Source of the DNA: an uncultured Lachnospiraceae bacterium | GTDB taxonomy: Bacteria > Bacillota > Clostridia > Lachnospirales > Lachnospiraceae | Reading direction: 5' to 3' | Assembly (NCBI GenBank): GCA_910577175.1 | Contig: CAJTLU010000017.1 | Location: 1-64,000, forward strand | DNA length: 64,000 nucleotides | Part shown: piece by piece, positions 59,279 through 64,000 of the stretch | Position numbering within the stretch: the stretch's first letter is position 1 | How the letters are laid out: each line of letters begins with the position of its first letter | The notes under the pieces: model-generated | Database searches by the model: none | What the model was told of the DNA's origin: nothing | Seen by the model: only the letters and a program-made list of their open reading frames with translations | Position numbers and translations under genes: made by a program

Positions 59279-59965
59279 ATGAAAAAGGTAGGAATTTTAT
59301 GTGCCGGAGACACAGAGTTTTTTCCATTTCTCCAATACCTGAAAGATGTAACAGTAACGACAAAGGCGATGCTTCAATTTCACGAAGGGCGGATAGAAGA
59401 TATTCCCGTTGTTGTGTTATACAGCGGGGTGTGTAAGGTAAATGCAGCAATTGCCGCACAGCTTCTTATTGATATTTTTCACGCCGATATTATCATCAAT
59501 GCCGGAACTGCAGGCGCAATCGATAGCAGTGTCCGGCTTTTTGATACGATTGTGGCAGATAAAATCGCATACCATGATGTTGCTGATGATATCCTGACTG
59601 AATTTCATCCATGGCTGGACTCTGTCTATTTTGAGCCTTCGGCGGAGCTTCTGGCACTTGCACAAGACTACGGCCATGCCTCGGAGCACCGTATCCTGTT
59701 CGGGACAGCCGTCACAGGAGAACAGTTTATCAATAATTCCGAACGGGCTGCTATTTATGAAAAGTATGCCCCGCTCTCTGTCGATATGGAAACGGCAAGT
59801 ATTGCCCATGTCTGCCATGTCAATCAGATTCCCTTTCTCTCTATCAGAACCATAACGGACACGGCAGAGCATGACGGCATAGAACATTTTGAAAAAAACT
59901 GTGAGCATGCCTCTCAGATTTCAGCTGAAATTACAGTGGCACTCCTCCAAAAGCTGGAGCCATAG
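59279..59965 (+). CDS. mtnN: 5'-methylthioadenosine/S-adenosylhomocysteine nucleosidase
   Basis: A 228-residue purine-type nucleosidase that cleaves adenine from MTA and SAH to recycle methionine and relieve methyltransferase inhibition. KVGILCAGDTEFFPFL is the start, GVCKVNAAIAAQLLID and INAGTAGAID the phosphorylase-like core. SVDMETASIAHVC holds the catalytic Glu pocket, and RTITDTAEHDG the catalytic Asp. The ribosome site is AAAGGGCAGGCTT. It converges with valS: their stops are 11 bp apart. Confidence 0.88.
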   Translation: MKKVGILCAGDTEFFPFLQYLKDVTVTTKAMLQFHEGRIEDIPVVVLYSGVCKVNAAIAAQLLIDIFHADIIINAGTAGAIDSSVRLFDTIVADKIAYHDVADDILTEFHPWLDSVYFEPSAELLALAQDYGHASEHRILFGTAVTGEQFINNSERAAIYEKYAPLSVDMETASIAHVCHVNQIPFLSIRTITDTAEHDGIEHFEKNCEHASQISAEITVALLQKLEP

Positions 59966-59976
59966 AACGCTCTGTG

Positions 59977-62685
59977 CTACCGTACCTTCGCCAGATGCTC
60001 CAGGCGCTCCTCTACCTGTGCCATCATCGAAGTATACTTTTCAAGCTTCTCGCGCTCCTCGGCAAGCTTTGCCTCCGGCGCCTTATTGACAAAGTTCGGA
60101 TTGGCAAGCATTCCGTTTACACGCTTTAGCTCGCCCGTAAGCCTTGTCTTTTCCTTTTGCAGACGTTCGATTTCCTTCTCGATATCCACCAGGTCCGCAA
60201 ACGGAATGTACATCGTTGCATCCGGAATTACTGCGGAGACTGCGTCCTCCTCAATCCCTTCCTTCGACGCCTGGATGATTACCTCGCTTGCGCCGCCAAG
60301 GGAAGCAAAAAATACCTTACTGTTCTCAAAAATCTCCCTGACGCCCGCATTCCCGGAAACAACGAAGACTGTGGCTTTACGGCTCGGCGGCACATTCATC
60401 TCCGTGCGCACATTACGGATGCCCTTTACCGCGGTCTTAATCCGTTCTACTGCCTCTTCCTCCGCTGCAAAGGTGTGGCGTTCGCTGTACTCCGGCCAGG
60501 AAGCAATGACAATCGACTCCTCGCTTTGGTTCCCCTCAAGCTCCTTCAGCGTACAGAAAATCTCCTCGGTTACAAACGGCATATACGGATGAAGCAGCTT
60601 TAACGCGTCAGTCAGTACATGGCGCAGCGTCCAGATTGCCGCTGCCTTGCTCTGCACATCAGTTCCATACAGGCGCGGCTTTACCATCTCAATATACCAG
60701 TCGCAGAACTCCTCCCAGATAAAATCGTAAATCTTCTGTGCCGCAATTCCCATTTCAAACTTATCTAAGTTCTCCGTTACCTCCCGGACCAGCGTGTTTG
60801 CCTTGGAAAGAATCCACTTATCTGCATCGGTAAGTGCAGCAGTATCTACTGTATCCGCCACCGCTGCCGCATTTAAGGCGTCTCCTGCCTCCTCGGAAAG
60901 CATCTGCTGCATGTTCATCATAATAAAGCGGCTTGCATTCCAGACCTTGTTCGCAAAGTTTCTGCTTGCCTCCACACGCTCCATATAAAAGCGCATGTCG
61001 TTGCCCGGCGCATTTCCGGTAATCAGGGTAAAGCGGAGCGCATCCGCGCCGTACTGGTCAATAATTTCAAGCGGGTCGATTCCGTTTCCTAAGGATTTGC
61101 TCATCTTCCTTCCCTGGGAATCGCGGACCAGACCGTGGAACAGTACCGTCTTAAACGGCTTTTCTTTCATCTGTTCATAGCCCGAAAAAATCATACGGAT
61201 TACCCAGAAGAAAATAATATCATAGCCGGTTACCAGAACATCTGTCGGATAGAAATACTTCAAATCCTCCGTCAGTTCCGGCCATCCAAGCGTGGAAAAC
61301 GGCCATAAGGCGGAAGAAAACCACGTATCCAGCGTATCCGGGTCCTGCTCCATATGGGAATGTCCGCACTTCGGACAGACCTTTGGCGCATCTGCAGTCT
61401 TTGCCACAACCACCTCGCCGCAGCGCTCACAGTAATAAGCCGGAATCCGGTGTCCCCACCAGAGCTGTCTGGAAATACACCAGTCGCGGATGTTGTCGGT
61501 CCAGTTAAAATAGGTTTTCTCCATACGCTCCGGTACTAACGTAATCTCCTTTGTCCTGACTGCCTCTGCCGCAGGCTGAATCAGCTCGTCCATGCGGACA
61601 AACCACTGCTGCTTAATTAACGGCTCAACCGTTGTTTTACAGCGGTCATGCGTACCTACGTTGTGGGAATAATCCTCGATGCGCACTAAAAGTCCCATCT
61701 CGTCAAGCTCTTTTACAATCTGCTTTCTTGCTTCGTAACGCTCCATTCCCTCAAACTTGCCGCCTGCCGCGTTAATGGTCGCATCATCGTTCATAATGTT
61801 GATTTCCGGCAGACCATGGCGCTTTCCTACCTCAAAATCGTTCGGGTCGTGAGCCGGCGTAATCTTTACCACGCCTGTACCGAACTCCCTTTCTACATAC
61901 TCGTCCGCAATAATTGGAATTTCGCGGTCTACAAACGGCACCTTTACTGTCTTACCTACCAGATGCGCATACCGCTCATCCTCCGGATGTACCGCAACCG
62001 CAGTATCTCCGAGCATCGTCTCCGGACGCGTCGTCGCAAACTCCAGAAACTCGTCCGTTCCGACGACCGGATACTTGATATGCCAGAAATGCCCTGCCTG
62101 CTCCTCATACTCTACCTCGGCATCGGAAATCGACGTCTTACATACCGGACACCAGTTGACAATACGGGAACCCTTGTAAATCATTTTCTTTTCGTAAAGC
62201 TTTACAAACACTTCCTCGACTGCCTTATTGCAGCCCTCGTCCATCGTAAAACGCTCCCTGTCCCAGTCGCAGGAAGAGCCGAGCTTTTTGAGCTGGCCGA
62301 CAATCCGTCCGCCATACTCCTTTTTCCACTCCCATGCACGCTTAAGGAAGCCCTCTCTGCCAAGGTCACGCTTATCGATTCCTTCCTTTTTCATCTGCTC
62401 GATAATCTTTACCTCGGTTGCAATGCTTGCATGGTCCGTCCCTGGCTGCCAGAGCGCATTATAGCCCTGCATCCTCTTATAACGGATTAAAATGTCCTGC
62501 ATCGTATTATCCAGCGCATGTCCCATGTGAAGCTGCCCTGTAATATTCGGTGGCGGAATTACAATCGTAAAGGGTTTTTTCGTCTCATCCGGTTCGGCAT
62601 GGAAATACTTTTTTTCCAGCCACTTTGCATACAGTCTGCCCTCGATATCTTTCGGGTCATAGGTCTTTGCCAGCTCTTTGTGCAT
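59977..62685 (-). CDS. valS: Valyl-tRNA synthetase
   Basis: A 902-residue class I synthetase. The signature sequences are PPPNITGQLHMGHALDNT (HIGH motif as HMGH) and GRKMSKSLGNG (KMSKS). The editing domain lies in between (about 190-330, FLEFATTRPETMLGDTAVAV), and zinc-binding CPVCKT and CERCG/CPKCG pairs are visible. The C-terminal coiled-coil arm (about 825-902, rich in Glu/Lys/Leu) ends with the protein. The start ATG follows AAAGGAGAATGGCAGG. Expression is governed by the T-box leader upstream. Confidence 0.97.
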   Translation of the reverse strand: MHKELAKTYDPKDIEGRLYAKWLEKKYFHAEPDETKKPFTIVIPPPNITGQLHMGHALDNTMQDILIRYKRMQGYNALWQPGTDHASIATEVKIIEQMKKEGIDKRDLGREGFLKRAWEWKKEYGGRIVGQLKKLGSSCDWDRERFTMDEGCNKAVEEVFVKLYEKKMIYKGSRIVNWCPVCKTSISDAEVEYEEQAGHFWHIKYPVVGTDEFLEFATTRPETMLGDTAVAVHPEDERYAHLVGKTVKVPFVDREIPIIADEYVEREFGTGVVKITPAHDPNDFEVGKRHGLPEINIMNDDATINAAGGKFEGMERYEARKQIVKELDEMGLLVRIEDYSHNVGTHDRCKTTVEPLIKQQWFVRMDELIQPAAEAVRTKEITLVPERMEKTYFNWTDNIRDWCISRQLWWGHRIPAYYCERCGEVVVAKTADAPKVCPKCGHSHMEQDPDTLDTWFSSALWPFSTLGWPELTEDLKYFYPTDVLVTGYDIIFFWVIRMIFSGYEQMKEKPFKTVLFHGLVRDSQGRKMSKSLGNGIDPLEIIDQYGADALRFTLITGNAPGNDMRFYMERVEASRNFANKVWNASRFIMMNMQQMLSEEAGDALNAAAVADTVDTAALTDADKWILSKANTLVREVTENLDKFEMGIAAQKIYDFIWEEFCDWYIEMVKPRLYGTDVQSKAAAIWTLRHVLTDALKLLHPYMPFVTEEIFCTLKELEGNQSEESIVIASWPEYSERHTFAAEEEAVERIKTAVKGIRNVRTEMNVPPSRKATVFVVSGNAGVREIFENSKVFFASLGGASEVIIQASKEGIEEDAVSAVIPDATMYIPFADLVDIEKEIERLQKEKTRLTGELKRVNGMLANPNFVNKAPEAKLAEEREKLEKYTSMMAQVEERLEHLAKVR

Positions 62686-62753
62686 CCTGCCATTCTCCTT
62701 TCATCCATTCCAAAGAATCAAGTAGGAAAGATTCATCTTTCCCTACTCGTCGC

Positions 62754-62797
62754 GCGCCCCATGCGCCGCTTCTGCGGCATACCTCCTCTGCATGGGG
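62754..62797. repeat. GCCCCATG hairpin between T-box and valS
   Basis: GCGCCCCATGC (about 62756-62766) pairs with GCATGGGGCTGTGC (62790-62803) around a GCCGC-containing loop. It lies after the T-box terminator and before the valS start, and resembles the GGGGCTG hairpin family. It could affect valS translation. Confidence 0.5.
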
Positions 62798-62804
62798 CTG
62801 TGCA

Positions 62805-63085
62805 TAAAAAAGGCCGATTCTCCTGCTAAGGACGAATCGACCGTGGTACCACCTTAATTCGCAGCACTTCCCGACGAAATGCCGCCTCCCGGTCTTTAAC
62901 GGAACTACCCGGTATCTCCTACTGTTCTCCGGAAGTCTTTAAAAACTCCGGTCTCCCTGTTCAGAAATACTGCTCCAAAGCTACCTTCCATAAGCAAGCC
63001 TTCACGGAACCTTTCAGCCAGCGGGTCCCGCTCTCTTTTAAGATGACTTATGTACTCCTCTTTTTCCCTGCATTTGAATAATATG
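62805..63085 (-). promoter_or_regulatory. T-box riboswitch controlling valS
   Basis: On the minus strand the leader contains the T-box sequence AAGGTGGTACCACG (62855-62842). It is followed by the terminator hairpin GATTCGTCC/GGAGAATC (about 62812-62842) and TTTTTT. Upstream is a long, structured stem I region starting near 63085, which includes AGAGAGCGGGACCCGCT. Uncharged tRNA-Val should bind the T-box and stop termination. A GTA triplet may be the specifier, but I could not fix its position by eye. Confidence 0.9.
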
Positions 63086-63090
63086 CGTCT

Positions 63091-63119
63091 ATCATAACGG
63101 AATTTCAGGGAAAAGTCAA
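63091..63119 (-). promoter_or_regulatory. valS promoter
   Basis: TTGACT (63119-63114) and TATGAT (63096-63091) with a 17-bp spacer on the minus strand, just upstream of the T-box leader. Confidence 0.8.
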
Positions 63120-63128
63120 GAGGCAGCG

Positions 63129-63188
63129 CCTTGAATTTCCGCATTTTGTATACCTCTTTAGGTGACTAAAAAGTACGGAACTGCAAGG
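63129..63188. repeat. Shortest MITE-like element (copy G)
   Basis: CCTTGAATTTCCGCATTTTG (from 63129) and CTAAAAAGTACGGAACTGCA (from 63166, to 63188) are inverted, both ending in CCTTG/CAAGG. There are only about 15 bp between the ends. It sits directly behind the valS promoter. Confidence 0.55.
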
Positions 63189-63500
63189 CATGAAGCGTTT
63201 TGTCAAGTGCTTTTTTGAGTTATTGACGCAATCCCTTGTTTGTACGGCAGGAAAAGGGGCGCAAAACGCGCCTGTGGACGTTTAGAAGCCGTTTTTGCGG
63301 GTGGGTAAAACCCTTACCCGGTGGTTTTTGTGTCTGAAACGCCTTAAAAATCAAGCCTTTTCAAGCCCTATTGCGTAACACTCCATTCTGTTCTTTGGGA
63401 GAGGTCGGGGGTGCGGGGGCAGAGCCACCGTAAAACCTACCGATAGCCGCCGAAGTAGTGCAGACGGTTTTGCCGTTAGAATGAAGCGGACGTAGGACAG
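63189..63500. other. Non-coding edge of an accessory segment
   Basis: No gene is supported. GGGTAA and TTACCC (about 63305-63320) form a short hairpin, and GGCGC/GCGCC another (about 63257-63272). The sequence character changes from core to AT-rich here. It could be a transposon or integrative element end; no integrase or direct repeat was found. Confidence 0.4.
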
Positions 63501-63503
63501 GGA

Positions 63504-63532
63504 TTGTTTTTCGTAATTTGCTATGGTATAAT
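63504..63532 (+). promoter_or_regulatory. Promoter of the SUKH-like gene
   Basis: TTGTTT (63504-63509), 17-bp spacer, TATAAT (63527-63532), about 50 bp before the ATG. Confidence 0.7.
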
Positions 63533-63582
63533 TTTTCTAGTAACAAGCCGATACATCGCGACTTAAACAGGAGGTAACAAAA

Positions 63583-64000
63583 ATGGATTATATTAAAATG
63601 CTACGCGAGGACAGTGACTTGTCGGATTTGTTGTGTGATGTCTGCGATATAGAGGTTCTTCCAGAATTCAAGACACCGGAGGACGAATTTGGTCACTTGA
63701 CTTATAATATCTCTGGGAAAACATTTGCTAAAGCAGGCAGTGGAAGTGAATATATTTTACTGGAAGACGGCTCAATAGGTTTTTGGGGAAGTGAAGGTGA
63801 ATGTGGCAGAATAGCGGATAATCTAAAAGCGTTTTTTGAATTCATGGTAAATTGCCCCTATTGGTCGGATTATTTAGATGAAGATGAATATCAAGACAGG
63901 GATGGTCTTAGTGAGTTTGCAAAAGAAGTTTTTGAGGAACACATGGAAAACGCCGAAGATATTGACTTTGATTTGCTCGATGCTCAGCAGGAATTAGCAG
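63583..64000 (+). CDS. SUKH/SMI1-like immunity-type protein (partial)
   Basis: At least 139 residues, running off the window. ATG 63583 follows AGGAGGTAACAAA. The core YILLEDGSIGFWGSEGECGR, then IADNLKAFFEFMVNCPYWSD, matches the SUKH/SMI1-KNR4-like pattern, in which an acidic protein with a central G-S-I-G-F-W strand neutralises a toxin. The C-terminus is very acidic. No toxin gene is seen upstream. Low GC content indicates foreign origin. The rest of the protein is not visible, so the family call is tentative. Confidence 0.7.
   Translation, partial: MDYIKMLREDSDLSDLLCDVCDIEVLPEFKTPEDEFGHLTYNISGKTFAKAGSGSEYILLEDGSIGFWGSEGECGRIADNLKAFFEFMVNCPYWSDYLDEDEYQDRDGLSEFAKEVFEEHMENAEDIDFDLLDAQQELA

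Noticed and set aside
62905..63144. 79-codon minus-strand frame upstream of valS
   Set aside because: It lies wholly in the T-box leader and has no ribosome site; its apparent protein is translated riboswitch RNA.

Overview
The window looks like the chromosome of a spore-forming Clostridia member, most likely a gut Lachnospiraceae. It carries the forespore sigma operon (spoIIAA-spoIIAB-sigF) and spoVA genes. Nearly every gene has a strong AGGAGG ribosome site, valS has a T-box leader, and the gene set mixes plant-polysaccharide enzymes with biosynthetic genes. Most genes lie on the minus strand. No rRNA, tRNA or CRISPR array was seen.

Layout. 0-2.2 kb: an AT-rich accessory edge with a partial MerR-type gene, a TetR gene with operators in its own promoter, a membrane protein and a cysteine-rich KTR protein typical of mobile elements. 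2.2-11.4 kb: an alanine/glycine symporter, a CapD-like sugar dehydratase, ispF, mutY and a 1219-residue GH127-membrane-GH25 chimera. 11.8-19.3 kb: xylB, then two tandem MutS-type ATPases preceded by a nuclease-helicase of the XPD/DinG type. 19.4-26.8 kb: NfeD, flotillin and lipoprotein hydrolase in one operon, divergent from an XRE regulator, with matching operators on both sides; then a MacB-like ABC transporter. 26.8-27.6 kb: a long structured palindrome. 27.6-34.3 kb: asd, dusB, coaX, a LiaF-like protein, argF and a foldase lipoprotein. 34.6-36.7 kb: spoVAE, spoVAD and rubrerythrin. 37.1-42.2 kb: a BMP-type nucleoside ABC importer. 42.3-49.5 kb: a MATE pump, then an AraC-controlled locus with GH27, GH43 and a type-B esterase. 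49.6-53.6 kb: an accessory patch with a GH43 fused in frame behind a membrane protein, and immunity-like proteins including a SUFU-domain protein. 53.8-57.3 kb: the spoIIA-spoVA operon without spoVAD/AE. 57.4-63.1 kb: a zinc-ribbon/TPR protein, an MTA/SAH nucleosidase and valS. 63.1-64 kb: another accessory edge with a partial SUKH-like gene.

The strongest candidates for something undescribed are: the tandem MutS pair, both with Asn in place of the Walker B Asp, beside a Cas4-like-nuclease/iron-sulfur helicase; the XRE-flotillin-NfeD module with paired GTAAAT-N3-ATTTAC operators; the GH127/GH25 fusion; and several families of folded intergenic repeats. These repeats are a 332-bp palindrome at 27.2 kb, a four-stem element at 36.9 kb, and short MITE-like elements with a TTGAG-TT-CCGCATTTT inverted end. 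Function for these is inferred only from sequence and context.
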